A DNA stretch of 64,000 nucleotides from Streptomyces barkulensis (GCF_002843305.1 NZ_PGSG01000059.1:20537-84536), one strand, 5' to 3'. Shown: positions 24,727-33,921, numbered from the stretch's first letter. Made by a program: numbers and translations. The notes: generated from the letters alone by a model not told the origin.

Positions 24727-24773
24727 CGCGGGACCGCCCGGCCTTGGCGGGGGAGGCCGGGCGGTCCCGCGTC
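24725..24773. terminator. 20-bp stem terminator overlapping the ATPase stop codon
   Basis: A perfect 20-bp inverted repeat (arms 24725-24744 and 24754-24773) with a 9-nt loop. The left arm includes the last two bases of the stop codon. One of the strongest hairpins in the window; it separates the ATPase gene from the deaminase gene. Confidence 0.88.
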
Positions 24774-24839
24774 GGACACGGCGCCGTCGGGCGGGAGAAC
24801 GCGCTGCGCCCCGCGGGCGGCCGCGGATAGCGTGGCCGT

Positions 24840-25250
24840 ATGACCACCGTGTCCGACGGCGAACTGATCGCCTCCGCCGAGGCGGTACTCCATCCGCACC
24901 CCGTCGGCGGCCGGCTCTTCGGCAACGTGGCCTCGACCCTGGTGACGGAGACGGGCCGCCTCCACTCGGGCGTGTGTATCGACACCGGCTCGGGGACGGG
25001 TTTCTGTGCCGAGCACGCGGCCATCGCCGCCATGGTCACGGCGCGCGAGTACCGGATCGCGAGGATCGTCGCCGTATGGCGGGACGAGGAGGGCACGCTG
25101 CGCGTGGTACCGCCGTGCGGACGGTGCCGGGAGTTCATCCGGCAGATCGATCCGGGCAACCTCGACACCGAGGTGGTGCTCGGGCCGCGGCACTCGCTCC
25201 GGCTGCGGGAGCTGCTGCCGTATCAGGAGTGGCCGAGCGCGTACGGCTGA
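24840..25250 (+). CDS. Blasticidin-S-deaminase-like cytidine deaminase
   Basis: A 136-residue zinc deaminase. The catalytic motif is FCAEHAAIAAM, with Cys as first zinc ligand and Glu as proton shuttle, and the second motif is PPCGRCREF with two Cys ligands. That three-Cys zinc site and the short length match the homotetrameric cytidine/blasticidin S deaminases. It may salvage cytidine or detoxify a nucleoside antibiotic; which of these cannot be told. No ribosome site is visible; TAGCGT at 24828-24833 lies 6 nt before ATG 24840, which suggests a leaderless transcript. Confidence 0.88.
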   Translation: MTTVSDGELIASAEAVLHPHPVGGRLFGNVASTLVTETGRLHSGVCIDTGSGTGFCAEHAAIAAMVTAREYRIARIVAVWRDEEGTLRVVPPCGRCREFIRQIDPGNLDTEVVLGPRHSLRLRELLPYQEWPSAYG

Positions 25251-25371
25251 GCCCGTCCGCGCGCCAGTCCCGAACCGCCTCGAACCACCCCGGACCGGCA
25301 GGGGCCGGCGAGCAGCGGCAGGGACCGGCGAGGAGCGCCGCAGACGGTCGTGTCCCGCCCCCCAGGTGTAC

Positions 25372-25385
25372 GGTAAGCGCTTGCC
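25372..25385. promoter_or_regulatory. LacI-family operator upstream of the GH95 gene
   Basis: GGTAAGCGCTTGCC carries the central perfect palindrome AAGCGCTT, the core of many LacI/CcpA-type operators in actinobacteria. It lies 36 nt upstream of the glycosidase start, where binding would block transcription. No LacI regulator gene is in the window. Confidence 0.65.
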
Positions 25386-25420
25386 AGACCGCGCCCGTCC
25401 CGCCTCCCCTGGAGCCGCAA

Positions 25421-27763
25421 GTGAGCACGGACCACCGCCCCGCCCGCCCCGGCAGCCCGGCCTCCGGCGAGCTCCGCCTGTGGTATCCCCGCCCCGCCGC
25501 CGAATGGCTCCAGGCTCTGCCGGTGGGCAACGGCCGTCTGGGAGCCATGGTGTTCGGCGGCACGGACGGCGAGCGTCTCCAGCTCAACGAGGACACCCTG
25601 TGGGCCGGCGGCCCGCACGACTACGACAACCCCCGGGCCCTCGCCTCCCTCCCCGAGGTCCGCCGGCTGGTGTTCGAGGGGCGGTGGGACGAGGCACAGG
25701 CCCTGGCCGACTCCGATCTGATGGGCGTCCCCGTCAAGCAGCTCCAGTACCAGACCGTCGGTGATCTGCGTGTGTCCTTCCCCGAAGGCGGCGGGACCAC
25801 CGGCTACCGGCGCGAGCTCGATCTGGCCACCGCCGTCGCCTCGGTGGAGTACACGCGTGGCGGGGTGCGCCACCGCCGTGAGGTGTTCGCCAGCGCGCCG
25901 GACCAGGTGATCGTGGTCCGGCTGACCGCCGACTCCCCCGGCGCGGTCTCCTTCACGGCCCGCCTCGACAGCCCGCTGCGCTCCGCCTCCCGCTCCCCCG
26001 CCCCGCACACCATCGCCCTGGACGGCGCCGGCGACGACGCCCAGGGCATCGCGGGCGTGCTGCGCTTTCGCTGCCTGGTGCGGGCGGTCGCCGAGGGAGG
26101 CGCCGTGCACTCGGTGGACGGTGAGCTGCACGTCGAGGGGGCCGACGCCGTCACCCTGCTGGTCTCGGCCGCCACCAACCACCGCGACTGGCGCGGTGTG
26201 GAGGAGGATCCCGGGGTGGCCGCCCGCCGCGCCGCCGCCCCGGTGGACGCGGCGGCCGCCCGGCCCTGCGCCGAGCTGCGTGCCCGTCATATCCGGGACC
26301 ATGCGGCGCTGTTCGACCGGGTACGGCTGGAAGTGCCGCCCACACCCGCCGCCGCGCTGCCGACCGACGAGCGGGTGGCGCGCTTCGCGCGCGGTGAGGA
26401 TCCGCACCTGGTGGCGCTGTACTTCGCCTACGGCCGCTACCTGCTCATCGCCTGTTCCCGTCCCGGCACCCAGCCCGCGAACCTCCAGGGGCTGTGGAAC
26501 GACCTGACCGACCCGCCGTGGGGCGGCAAGTACACCATCAACATCAACACCGAGATGAACTACTGGCCGGCCGCCCCCGCCAACCTCCTGGAGTGCTGGG
26601 AGCCGCTGTTCGGCCTGCTGGAGGATCTGGCCGCCGCCGGCGCCCGTACCGCCCGGGCCGTGTACGGCGCGCGCGGCTGGGTCGCCCACCACAACACCGA
26701 CCTGTGGCGCGGCACCGCTCCGGTGGACGGGGCGTTCTGGGGGATGTGGCCCACCGGCGGCGCCTGGCTGGCGCTGTCGGTCTGGGAGCACCACCGCTTC
26801 ACCAAAGACGAGGCGAAGCTGCGGGAGCGCTATCCGGTGCTGGCCGGCGCGGCGCGCTTCTTCCTGGACGCCTTGGTGGAGGACCCCGCGACGGGGGAGC
26901 TGGTCACCTGTCCGTCGCTCTCCCCCGAGAACGCCCACCACCTTGGCCCCGGCGGCTCGCTGTGCGCGGGGCCTGCCATGGACAACCAGATCCTGCGCGA
27001 TCTGTTCGACGCCACCGTCGCGAGCGCCGAACTGCTCGGCGTGGACGAGGAACTGGCGAAGGAGGCGCGGGCGGCGCGCGAGCGGCTGGCTCCGCCCCGG
27101 ATCGGGGAGCTGGGGCAGCTCCAGGAGTGGCGCGAGGACTGGGACGCGATCGCGCCCGAGCGCGGCCACCGGCATGTCTCGCATCTGTACGCGCTGCACC
27201 CGGGCGGCCGGATCACCCGGCGCGGCACCCCCGGGCTGTTCGAGGCGGCGCGCACCACGCTGGAGCTGCGGGGCGACGCGGGCACGGGCTGGTCGCTCGG
27301 CTGGAAGATCAACTTCTGGGCGCGGCTGGAGGACGGCGCCCGCTCCCACAAACTGCTGACCGACCAGCTCACCCCCGGGCGCACCGCCCCGAACCTCTTC
27401 GATCTGCACCCGCCCTTCCAGATCGACGGCAACTTCGGCGCCACCGCGGGGATCTGCGAGTGGCTGGTGCACAGCCACGCCGGTGAGATCCATCTGCTGC
27501 CCGCCCTGCCGCCCGCGCTGCCCGAGGGCTCGGTGCGCGGGCTGCTGGCGCGCGGCGGTTTCGAGGTGGACCTCACCTGGCGCGGCGGCGCGCTGGCCGG
27601 AGCCGAGCTGTTCTCCCGGGCCGGACGCCGGGCGCGGGTGCGCACGGCCGGCGAGGTCGCGGTGTCCTGTGAGGGGCGGCCGGTGGAGACCGTACGGCCG
27701 GAGGCCGGTGTCGTGGAGTTCGGGACGGCTTCCGGGCGCGTCTACCGGCTCTCCCCGGGCTGA
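25421..27763 (+). CDS. GH95 family glycosidase (alpha-L-fucosidase/galactosidase type)
   Basis: A 780-residue glycoside hydrolase of family 95. The N-terminal domain opens with LWYPRPAAEWLQALPVGNGRLGAMVFGG and LNEDTLWAGGP. The (alpha/alpha)6 catalytic domain has NINTEMNYWP with the two Asn that activate water, HHNTDLWRG, the acid Glu in PSLSPEN, and the Asp of HPPFQIDGNFG. All family catalytic residues appear present. Inverting alpha-L-fucosidases and some alpha-L-galactosidases belong here. No signal peptide is visible, so it likely acts inside the cell on imported oligosaccharides. GTG 25421 has GGAG 6 nt upstream. A LacI-type operator lies upstream. Confidence 0.9.
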   Translation: MSTDHRPARPGSPASGELRLWYPRPAAEWLQALPVGNGRLGAMVFGGTDGERLQLNEDTLWAGGPHDYDNPRALASLPEVRRLVFEGRWDEAQALADSDLMGVPVKQLQYQTVGDLRVSFPEGGGTTGYRRELDLATAVASVEYTRGGVRHRREVFASAPDQVIVVRLTADSPGAVSFTARLDSPLRSASRSPAPHTIALDGAGDDAQGIAGVLRFRCLVRAVAEGGAVHSVDGELHVEGADAVTLLVSAATNHRDWRGVEEDPGVAARRAAAPVDAAAARPCAELRARHIRDHAALFDRVRLEVPPTPAAALPTDERVARFARGEDPHLVALYFAYGRYLLIACSRPGTQPANLQGLWNDLTDPPWGGKYTININTEMNYWPAAPANLLECWEPLFGLLEDLAAAGARTARAVYGARGWVAHHNTDLWRGTAPVDGAFWGMWPTGGAWLALSVWEHHRFTKDEAKLRERYPVLAGAARFFLDALVEDPATGELVTCPSLSPENAHHLGPGGSLCAGPAMDNQILRDLFDATVASAELLGVDEELAKEARAARERLAPPRIGELGQLQEWREDWDAIAPERGHRHVSHLYALHPGGRITRRGTPGLFEAARTTLELRGDAGTGWSLGWKINFWARLEDGARSHKLLTDQLTPGRTAPNLFDLHPPFQIDGNFGATAGICEWLVHSHAGEIHLLPALPPALPEGSVRGLLARGGFEVDLTWRGGALAGAELFSRAGRRARVRTAGEVAVSCEGRPVETVRPEAGVVEFGTASGRVYRLSPG

Positions 27764-27829
27764 GAAGCACCCACGCGGCGGGAACCCCACGGGGGCCGCC
27801 GTCCGTTCTCCGTGACCAGGAGGTGCGCC

Positions 27830-28096
27830 GTGGGTACTGGACACGCACGACGGGGAGAGGGCGACGGCGACGACGCCGGAAGAGGCGCCTGGGACGACGT
27901 CGTACTCGACGAGGACTTCATACGCGGCGCCGAGGTGAGCGAGCCGGCCGCGCGTACGCGCATGCTGCGGGCCCGCTGGCGGGACGATCCGCCCGAGCCG
28001 CAGCCGTGGCGGGCGGACGAGCCCCCGGCGGGGTGGTTCTGGAGCAGGGGCCGGCGCAAGGGGCGCCGGTGGCGCCGCCGCCGCAATGACGGCTGA
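27830..28096 (+). CDS. Small hypothetical protein with basic C terminus
   Basis: An 88-residue protein. The N-terminal half is acidic (WDDVVLDEDFIRGAEVSEPAARTRML), then comes a Pro/Trp segment, and it ends in an Arg-rich tail (SRGRRKGRRWRRRR). AGGAGG lies 6 nt upstream of GTG 27830, so it is probably translated. I do not recognise a domain; small proteins like this are common in Streptomyces. The charge split suggests nucleic acid or membrane contact at the tail (inference). It ends just before a strong bidirectional terminator. Confidence 0.65.
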   Translation: MGTGHARRGEGDGDDAGRGAWDDVVLDEDFIRGAEVSEPAARTRMLRARWRDDPPEPQPWRADEPPAGWFWSRGRRKGRRWRRRRNDG

Positions 28097-28130
28097 CGCC
28101 CCCGGCCGCGCCTCTCGCGGCGGAGGCGGA

Positions 28131-28170
28131 CCGTGCGGGGGCGCGGGCCGCCACCCGCGCCCCCGCACGG
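28131..28170. terminator. 17-bp stem bidirectional terminator
   Basis: A perfect 17-bp inverted repeat (arms 28131-28147 and 28154-28170, 6-nt loop) between the convergent small gene and xylA. It can end both transcripts. Confidence 0.85.
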
Positions 28171-28191
28171 GGCCTCACCGGCCCGGGCCGT

Positions 28192-28235
28192 CCGCGGCTG
28201 GAACGGCCGGCCCGGGTCGGCCGTTTCAGCCGCGG
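28192..28235 (-). terminator. Hairpin overlapping the xylA stop codon
   Basis: An 18-bp stem with a single G-T pair (arms 28192-28209 and 28218-28235, 8-nt loop). The arm nearer xylA includes the last codons and the stop of xylA. With the hairpin at 28131-28170 it forms a tandem terminator. Confidence 0.8.
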
Positions 28236-29398
28236 ACGCCCAGCAGGTGCTCCAGCGCCAGCTGGTCCAGCCGCTCGAAGGCCATGCCGCGCCCGGCCGC
28301 GGCGTCCACGTCGAACTCCTCGAAGGCGGCGGTGTCGGCCAGCAGGCCGGCGGCGGTCTCGCCCTCGTTCAGGGTCGGCCGGGCCAGCTCGTCCAGGCGC
28401 GAGGCGCGCAGCGCCTCCTGGACCTCGGGGTCGGCGCGGAAGGCGGCGGCCTTCTCCTTGAGGATCAGGTAGTTGCGCATGCAGCCGGCCGCCGACGCCC
28501 ACACTCCGTCGAAGTCCTCGGTGCGCGGCGGCTTGAAGTCGAAGTGCCGCGGGCCCTCGTAGCCGGCCGACTCCAGCAGGTCCACCAGCCAGAACGCCTG
28601 GCGCAGGTCGCCGGCGCCGAAGCGGAAGTCCTGGTCGTACTTGATGCCGGACTGGCCGTTGAGGTCGATGTGGAAGAGCTTGCCGTGCCACAGCGCCTGG
28701 GCGATGCCGTGCGGGAAGTTCAGTCCGGCCATCTGCTCGTGGCCGACCTCGGGGTTGAGGCCGACGCGGTCGGCGTGCTCCAGCTCGTTGATGAACGCCA
28801 GCGCGTGGCCGACGGTCGGCAGCAGGATGTCGCCGCGCGGCTCGTTGGGCTTGGGCTCGATGGCGAAGCGCAGGTCGTAGCCCTGGGAGACGACGTAGTC
28901 GCCCAGGAGGTCGAAGGCCTCCTTGAGGCGGTCCAGCGCGACCCGCACGTCCTTGGCGCCGCCCGACTCCGCGCCCTCGCGGCCGCCCCAGGCGACGTAG
29001 GTGGTGGCGCCCAGTTCGGCGGCCAGGTCGATGTTGCGCAGGGTCTTGCGCAGCGCGTAGCGGCGCACGTCCCGGTCGTTGGCGGTGAAGGCGCCGTCCT
29101 TGAACACCGGGTGCTTGAAGAGGTTGGTGGTGGCCATCGGCACTTTCATGCCGGTGGCGTCCAGCGCCTGGCGGAAGCGCTTGACGATGCCCTCGCGCTC
29201 GGCCTCGGAGGAGCCGAAGGGGATCAGGTCGTCGTCGTGGAAGGTGACGCCGTGTGCGCCCAGCTCGGAGAGCTTCTGGACGGTCTCGACCGGGTCGAGG
29301 GCGGGGCGGGTGGCGTCGCCGAAGGGGTCGCCGCCCTGCCAGCCCACGGTCCACAGACCGAAGGTGAACTTGTGCTCGGGTGTCGGCTCGTAGCTCAT
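28226..29398 (-). CDS. xylA: Xylose isomerase
   Basis: A 390-residue class I xylose isomerase, the length of the well-known Streptomyces glucose isomerases. It converts D-xylose to D-xylulose (and D-glucose to D-fructose) with two divalent metals. Visible motifs: [12 protein letters not shown] with catalytic His near residue 54, [10 protein letters not shown] near 136, [11 protein letters not shown] near 180 with metal-ligand Glu, NPEVGHEQM near 215, and FHIDLNGQ near 243. AGAGG precedes ATG 29398. It diverges from xylB over a 78-bp control region containing an AT-rich block. Cytoplasmic; feeds the pentose phosphate pathway with XylB. Confidence 0.97.
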   Translation of the reverse strand: MSYEPTPEHKFTFGLWTVGWQGGDPFGDATRPALDPVETVQKLSELGAHGVTFHDDDLIPFGSSEAEREGIVKRFRQALDATGMKVPMATTNLFKHPVFKDGAFTANDRDVRRYALRKTLRNIDLAAELGATTYVAWGGREGAESGGAKDVRVALDRLKEAFDLLGDYVVSQGYDLRFAIEPKPNEPRGDILLPTVGHALAFINELEHADRVGLNPEVGHEQMAGLNFPHGIAQALWHGKLFHIDLNGQSGIKYDQDFRFGAGDLRQAFWLVDLLESAGYEGPRHFDFKPPRTEDFDGVWASAAGCMRNYLILKEKAAAFRADPEVQEALRASRLDELARPTLNEGETAAGLLADTAAFEEFDVDAAAGRGMAFERLDQLALEHLLGVRG

Positions 29399-29415
29399 GT
29401 CATGCCTCTCGGGTA

Positions 29416-29437
29416 TTTCGTCAGGCCCGTTGACAAA
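29416..29437. promoter_or_regulatory. Putative operator/promoter between xylA and xylB
   Basis: TTTCGTCA (29416-29423) and TTGACAAA (29430-29437) form an imperfect inverted repeat with perfect inner GTCA/TGAC arms. TTGACA is also a consensus -35 for xylB, and the sequence is TTGTCA on the other strand, towards xylA. An unusually AT-rich run follows (AAATTAGTAT, 29435-29444). The ROK regulator downstream of xylB is the likely binder. Confidence 0.55.
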
Positions 29438-29476
29438 TTAGTATGCGCCCAGAAGCCCCAGAGAGGAAGAGGCGAC

Positions 29477-30904
29477 ATGGCCGCACCCGAAGGTCCGCTC
29501 GTTGTCGGTGTGGACAGCTCGACGCAGTCCACCAAAGCGCTGGTCGTCGACGCCGCCACCGGCGAGGTGGTCGCGCGCGGCCAGGCACCCCACACCGTCT
29601 CGCCCGACCACGAGAGCGATCCGGAGCAGTGGTGGCAGGCGCTGCGGCAGGCGCTGGACCAGTGCGGGCCGGCCGTCCACCGGGCCGCCGCGGTCTCGGT
29701 CGGCGGCCAGCAGCACGGGCTGGTGACGCTGGACGGCCAGGGCCGCCCCGTCCGCCCCGCCCTGCTGTGGAACGACGTGCGCTCCGCCCCGCAGCGCGAC
29801 CGCCTGGTGGCCGAGCTGGGCGGGCCCGAGGCCTGGGCCGAACGCTTCGGCAGCGTCCCGGCGGCCTCCTTCACCGTCACCAAGTGGCAGTGGCTGCGCG
29901 AGAACGAGCCCGAGGCCGCCGCCGCGGTGAAGGCGGTGCGGCTGCCGCACGACTACCTCACCGAGCGCCTGACCGGCCAGGGCACCACCGACCGGGGCGA
30001 CGCCTCGGGCACCGGCTGGTGGTCGACGGCCGATGAGGCCTACGACCAGGAGATCCTGGGGAAGGTCGGCCTCTCCCCCGAGCTGCTGCCCCGCGTACTG
30101 GGCCACGGCGAGGCGGCCGGTACGGTACGGCCTCAGGAGGGGCTGCCACTGCCCCAGGGCACGCTGGTGGCCACCGGCACCGGCGACAACATGGCCGCCG
30201 CCCTCGGCCTCGGTCTGCGGCCGGGCCGGCCGGTGCTGAGCCTGGGCACCTCCGGCACCGTCTACGCCGTCTCCACCCGCCGCCCCGCCGACCCCACCGG
30301 CACCGTCGCCGGCTTCGCCGACGCCCGCACCGACTGGCTGCCGCTGGCCTGCACCCTCAACTGCACCCTGGCCGTGGACCGCGTCGCGGCCCTGTTCGGC
30401 CTGGACCGCGAGGCCGTCGAGCCGGGCGGCGGCGTGACCGTCCTGCCGTTCCTGGACGGCGAGCGCACCCCCAACCTCCCCTACGCCTCCGGCACCCTGA
30501 CCGGCCTGCGGCACGACACGAGCGCGGGCCAGATCCTCCAGGCCACCTACGACGGCGCGGTCTACGCCCTGCTGGCCGCCCTGGGCCTGGTCCTGGACGA
30601 GGACGCCGAGCCGGACGCCCCGATCCTGCTGATCGGCGGCGGCGCGAAGGGCACCGCGTGGCGTGAGACGGTACGACGCCTGTCGGGGCGGCCGGTGGTC
30701 GTGCCGCGCGCGCAGGAGCTGGTCGCGCTCGGCGCCGCGGCGCAGGCCGCGGCCCTGGTGCTGGGCGAGGACGCGGCGGCGGTCGCCCGCCGCTGGTCCA
30801 CCGCCGAGGGCCCCTCCTACGAGGCGGTGGAGCGCGACGAGGAGGCGCTGACCCGCCTGGCGGCCACCCTGAGCGACGCCGATACGCTGCTGCGGCGGCA
30901 CTGA
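29477..30904 (+). CDS. xylB: Xylulokinase
   Basis: A 475-residue FGGY-family kinase that phosphorylates D-xylulose to xylulose 5-phosphate. The phosphate-1 loop is GVDSSTQSTKALVVD near residue 11, followed by GGQQHG near 75, the FGGY signature region around TGTGDNMAAALGLGL (residues about 233-247), LSLGTSGTVYA near 255, and IGGGAKGTAWRE near 390 for adenosine binding. AGAGG-rich sequence precedes ATG 29477. It is divergent from xylA and followed by the ROK gene, giving a complete xylose catabolic unit with its regulator. Confidence 0.96.
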   Translation: MAAPEGPLVVGVDSSTQSTKALVVDAATGEVVARGQAPHTVSPDHESDPEQWWQALRQALDQCGPAVHRAAAVSVGGQQHGLVTLDGQGRPVRPALLWNDVRSAPQRDRLVAELGGPEAWAERFGSVPAASFTVTKWQWLRENEPEAAAAVKAVRLPHDYLTERLTGQGTTDRGDASGTGWWSTADEAYDQEILGKVGLSPELLPRVLGHGEAAGTVRPQEGLPLPQGTLVATGTGDNMAAALGLGLRPGRPVLSLGTSGTVYAVSTRRPADPTGTVAGFADARTDWLPLACTLNCTLAVDRVAALFGLDREAVEPGGGVTVLPFLDGERTPNLPYASGTLTGLRHDTSAGQILQATYDGAVYALLAALGLVLDEDAEPDAPILLIGGGAKGTAWRETVRRLSGRPVVVPRAQELVALGAAAQAAALVLGEDAAAVARRWSTAEGPSYEAVERDEEALTRLAATLSDADTLLRRH

Positions 30905-31029
30905 CCGGCGGCGCCGTCCCACAACCCGCCCGGCACAGCCTTGCCGCGCAAGCCCCGCCGCGCAGGTCCCGTCCCGTGTCACCACCGTCCGCGGCACCGT
31001 CCGCACAGCCCTTGAGGAGTACGCCACCG

Positions 31030-32292
31030 ATGGCAGCACCCGCGCCCAACACCCAGCAGGAGATGCGGCGGCGGAACCTGGCGCGCGTACTGCACGCGGT
31101 GGCCGACGGCGGCCCCCAGTCGCGGGCCGCCGTCGCGGCGCGGATCGGGCTCACCCGCACCGCCGTCTCCACCCTCGTGGACGAACTCCTGGGCGCCGGG
31201 CTGCTGGTGGAGCTGGGGCCGGGCCGCTCCGGCGCGGTGGGGCGGCCGGGCACCGCGCTGGCGCTCAGCGACGGCGGCCCCTGCGGGATCGGCGCCGAGA
31301 TCGGCGTCGACCACCTCGCCGTGTGCGCCGTCGACCTGCGCGGCGAGGTCCGCGCCCGCACCGCGATGGACGCGGCCAACCGCGACAGCGATCCCGGCCC
31401 GGTGCTGGAACAGCTGGCCGGTCTGGTCGGGGAGGTCGCGCACGAGGCCCGCGGGCTGGGACTGCGCCCGGCCGGGCTGGCCGTGGCCGTGCCCGGCCTG
31501 GTCGCCCGCGGCACCACCACCATCGTCCAGGCCCCCAACCTCGGCTGGACGGACCTCGACCTGGGCCCCCGCCTGGCCGAGAAGGCCCTCGGCGGCGGCA
31601 ATGCTGGCGGCAGTGGCAGTGGCAGTGGCGGTGTTGGCGCCGGTGGCACGGCCGTGTGCTCCATCGACAACGAGGCCAACCTCGGCGCCCTGGCCGAGCT
31701 GTGGCTGGGCGGCCACACCCCGCCGCCCGACGACTTCGTGCACGTCTCGGCCGAGATCGGCATCGGTGCCGCGATCGTGGTGGACGGGGAACTCCTGCGC
31801 GGCACCCGCGGGTTCGCCGGCGAACTGGGCCATGTGCCGGTGCGCCCGGAGGGCCGCCCGTGCGCCTGCGGCGGGATCGGCTGCCTGGAGCAGTACGCGG
31901 GTGAGGAGGCCGTCCTGCGGGCCGCCGGGCTCGACCCGCGCGCCACCGCCGCACAGCACCCCGGTCCCGGCGCCCGCATCGACCTGCTCGCCACTCGCGC
32001 CGAGGGCGGCGACCGCGCGGTGCTGGGAGCGCTGGCCGAGGCCGGAAGCGCGCTGGGCACCGCCCTGACCGGCGCGGTCAACCTGCTCGACCCGCAGACC
32101 GTGGTCCTGGGCGGTGCCCTCGCCCGGCTGGCGCCCTGGCTGCTGCCCTCCCTGGAGCACGAACTGGGCCGCCGTCTGGCCGGCCCCCCGCCGGTGTCGG
32201 TCTCCCGCCTCGGCGCGGACGGGCCGCTGCTGGGCGCGGCCCACTCCGTCGTCCGCGCGGTCCTGGACGACCCGATGGCCCACCGCGCCTGA
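31030..32292 (+). CDS. ROK-family transcriptional regulator, probable XylR
   Basis: A 420-residue ROK repressor. The N-terminal winged helix is at residues about 15-75 (SRAAVAARIGLTRTAVSTLVDELLGAG). The sugar-kinase-like ROK domain follows, with the zinc motif PCACGGIGCLEQYAG near residue 280. An unusual Gly/Ser-rich insertion (GGGNAGGSGSGSGGVGAGG, residues about 190-208) interrupts the ROK domain and reflects a GGCAGT-type triplet/hexamer expansion at about 31595-31650. The position 126 bp after xylB makes it the likely xylose-responsive repressor of xylA/xylB. GAGGAG lies 10 nt before ATG 31030. Confidence 0.9.
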   Translation: MAAPAPNTQQEMRRRNLARVLHAVADGGPQSRAAVAARIGLTRTAVSTLVDELLGAGLLVELGPGRSGAVGRPGTALALSDGGPCGIGAEIGVDHLAVCAVDLRGEVRARTAMDAANRDSDPGPVLEQLAGLVGEVAHEARGLGLRPAGLAVAVPGLVARGTTTIVQAPNLGWTDLDLGPRLAEKALGGGNAGGSGSGSGGVGAGGTAVCSIDNEANLGALAELWLGGHTPPPDDFVHVSAEIGIGAAIVVDGELLRGTRGFAGELGHVPVRPEGRPCACGGIGCLEQYAGEEAVLRAAGLDPRATAAQHPGPGARIDLLATRAEGGDRAVLGALAEAGSALGTALTGAVNLLDPQTVVLGGALARLAPWLLPSLEHELGRRLAGPPPVSVSRLGADGPLLGAAHSVVRAVLDDPMAHRA

Positions 32293-32450
32293 CGGGCCGC
32301 GGCGCAGGAGGGCGGGCAGAGACGGCGGCGCCCCCGTACACGGTGGTCCACCCCCGCAGACGTCAACACCAGCGCCCATCGTTCATCACTCCGGGGCATT
32401 CGGTGTCCGTTTCACCATGACGGCGGTCCCGCCTGCGCAGAGAACCCTCC

Positions 32451-33122
32451 GTGTACCGAAGGCACAGCAGGTGGGGAGCGGGAGCGGGAGCGGTCGCCCT
32501 GGTGCTCGCCGCGGCGGGCGGGGCCCGCGCCGACGGGACGGCCGTTCCACGGCCCTCCCCGGCCCTCGTCCCGGGCATCGAGATCCGAACCGACGGCGGG
32601 ACCGGGACACGGCCGGCCGACGGTGACACGTCGGTGGTGGTCGTGGAGCGCCCCGGCTGCCCGAGCCTGTCCGTGGTGATCACGGCCGGCGGCGAGGACG
32701 GCATGAGGCTCGACGCGTTCCTGGGGCGCCCTTGCCCGCCCGCGCATCCCCCGACACCCGCGCCCACGCCCGCACCCGCACCGCCACCTCGGGCGTCGCC
32801 GTCGCCCGTACCGTCCGCGACTTCCGAACCACCGTCCGTCCGGCCCACCGCGAAACCGCGCCCGACGGCCGGGGCCGTCGCCGCGCCGACCGCCCCCGTG
32901 CCCGGCGGACCGGTTTCTGCGCCGCCCGCGCGGGAGAGCACGCCGCCGAAGCGCCCCTCCCCGCCGCCGAGCGCCTCCTCCCTGCCCGCACCCCGCCCCG
33001 GGGCCGGGCGCCACCGGTCCGACGCGGGGCTGCCGCTGACCGGACGCGCCCTGCTGATCGTCGCCCCGGCGGTGCTGGCCGCCGCCGCGCTGCGCCCGCG
33101 ATCCGGTTCCCGATCCCGCTGA
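32451..33122 (+). CDS. Secreted proline-rich protein with LPLTG sorting signal
   Basis: A 223-residue exported protein. Residues 1-27 form a signal peptide (RRHSRWGAGAGAVALVLAAAGGARA). A short globular part (about 30-95, with two Cys in GCPSL and GRPCPP) is followed by a roughly 90-residue Pro/Ala/Ser stalk. The C terminus is LPLTG, a 16-residue hydrophobic segment and the basic tail RPRSGSRSR, which is a standard sortase sorting signal. The protein is probably attached covalently to the peptidoglycan by a sortase encoded elsewhere. Start GTG 32451 has only a weak ribosome site, so the N terminus is moderately sure. Function of the exposed part unknown. Confidence 0.75.
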   Translation: MYRRHSRWGAGAGAVALVLAAAGGARADGTAVPRPSPALVPGIEIRTDGGTGTRPADGDTSVVVVERPGCPSLSVVITAGGEDGMRLDAFLGRPCPPAHPPTPAPTPAPAPPPRASPSPVPSATSEPPSVRPTAKPRPTAGAVAAPTAPVPGGPVSAPPARESTPPKRPSPPPSASSLPAPRPGAGRHRSDAGLPLTGRALLIVAPAVLAAAALRPRSGSRSR

Positions 33123-33153
33123 CCCCGAGGCCCAAGGCCCGAAGGAGCCCCCC

Positions 33154-33921
33154 GTGACCGAATGGCTCTTCCTGTTCCTCGCCGTCGCCGCCTCCTGCGC
33201 CACCGTCGTGACCGTCATCCTGCTGCGGCGGCGCCGGGCGGGCGAGGACGACGACCCGTCCGAGACGCCCGACGTCATCGAGTACATGACGATGATGATC
33301 GGCGTGGTGTACGCGATCGTCCTCGGTCTGGCCATCGCGGGCGTCTGGGAGGGACGCTCCGCCGCACAGGAGTGGACGCGCCAGGAGGCTCAGGCGCTGT
33401 ACGAGGTGCGCGAGCGCGCCCAGGCCTACCCCGCCGCGGTCCGCGACCGCGTTCGCGAGGACGTCGACGCGTATGTCCGCCACACGGTCGCGGTGGAGTG
33501 GTCCCACATGGCCGAGCACGGCGAGACGACCGAACGTGGCACGGTGCTCCTGGCGGACCTGCGGCGGACCGTCACCGGCCACGAGCCGGTCACCGTGCGC
33601 GAGACGCAGACGTACCAGGCCCTGGTGGACCAGGTGGCCCTGGCCGACGAGGCACGTGCCGCCAGGTCGCAGGGCGCCGAGCCGACGCTGCCCGGTGTGG
33701 TGTGGCTCGGCCTGGTGTCGGGCGCCGTGATCGCGGTGGGCATGGTGTTCGCCCTGCAGATCCGGCGCTCGGGCCGGGAACTGGCGCTGGCCGGCCTGTT
33801 CACCGCGCTGATCGCGTTCCTGCTCTTCCTGGTCTGGTACTTCGACTCGCCGTTCACCCGCGGGTTCGCGGACTCGGCCGAGTCGTTCACCGCGCTCTTC
33901 CCCGGCACCGCGGGCGACTGA
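33154..33921 (+). CDS. DUF4239 (bestrophin-like) membrane protein
   Basis: A 255-residue membrane protein of the DUF4239 type. Two N-terminal membrane segments (residues about 3-25 and 45-65, the latter MTMMIGVVYAIVLGLAIAGVW) are followed by a cytoplasmic helical region rich in Arg/Glu (about 65-180) and two more segments at 185-235. This matches the family, sometimes called bestrophin-like; an ion channel role is not proved. GTG 33154 has AAGGAG 7 nt upstream. It is 31 bp after the LPLTG protein gene and may be co-transcribed with it. Confidence 0.85.
   Translation: MTEWLFLFLAVAASCATVVTVILLRRRRAGEDDDPSETPDVIEYMTMMIGVVYAIVLGLAIAGVWEGRSAAQEWTRQEAQALYEVRERAQAYPAAVRDRVREDVDAYVRHTVAVEWSHMAEHGETTERGTVLLADLRRTVTGHEPVTVRETQTYQALVDQVALADEARAARSQGAEPTLPGVVWLGLVSGAVIAVGMVFALQIRRSGRELALAGLFTALIAFLLFLVWYFDSPFTRGFADSAESFTALFPGTAGD

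Noticed and set aside
29438..31039. A 533-codon minus-strand frame opposite xylB.
   Set aside because: It mirrors the xylB codon pattern, has Gln/Gly/Arg low complexity and no homologous motif.
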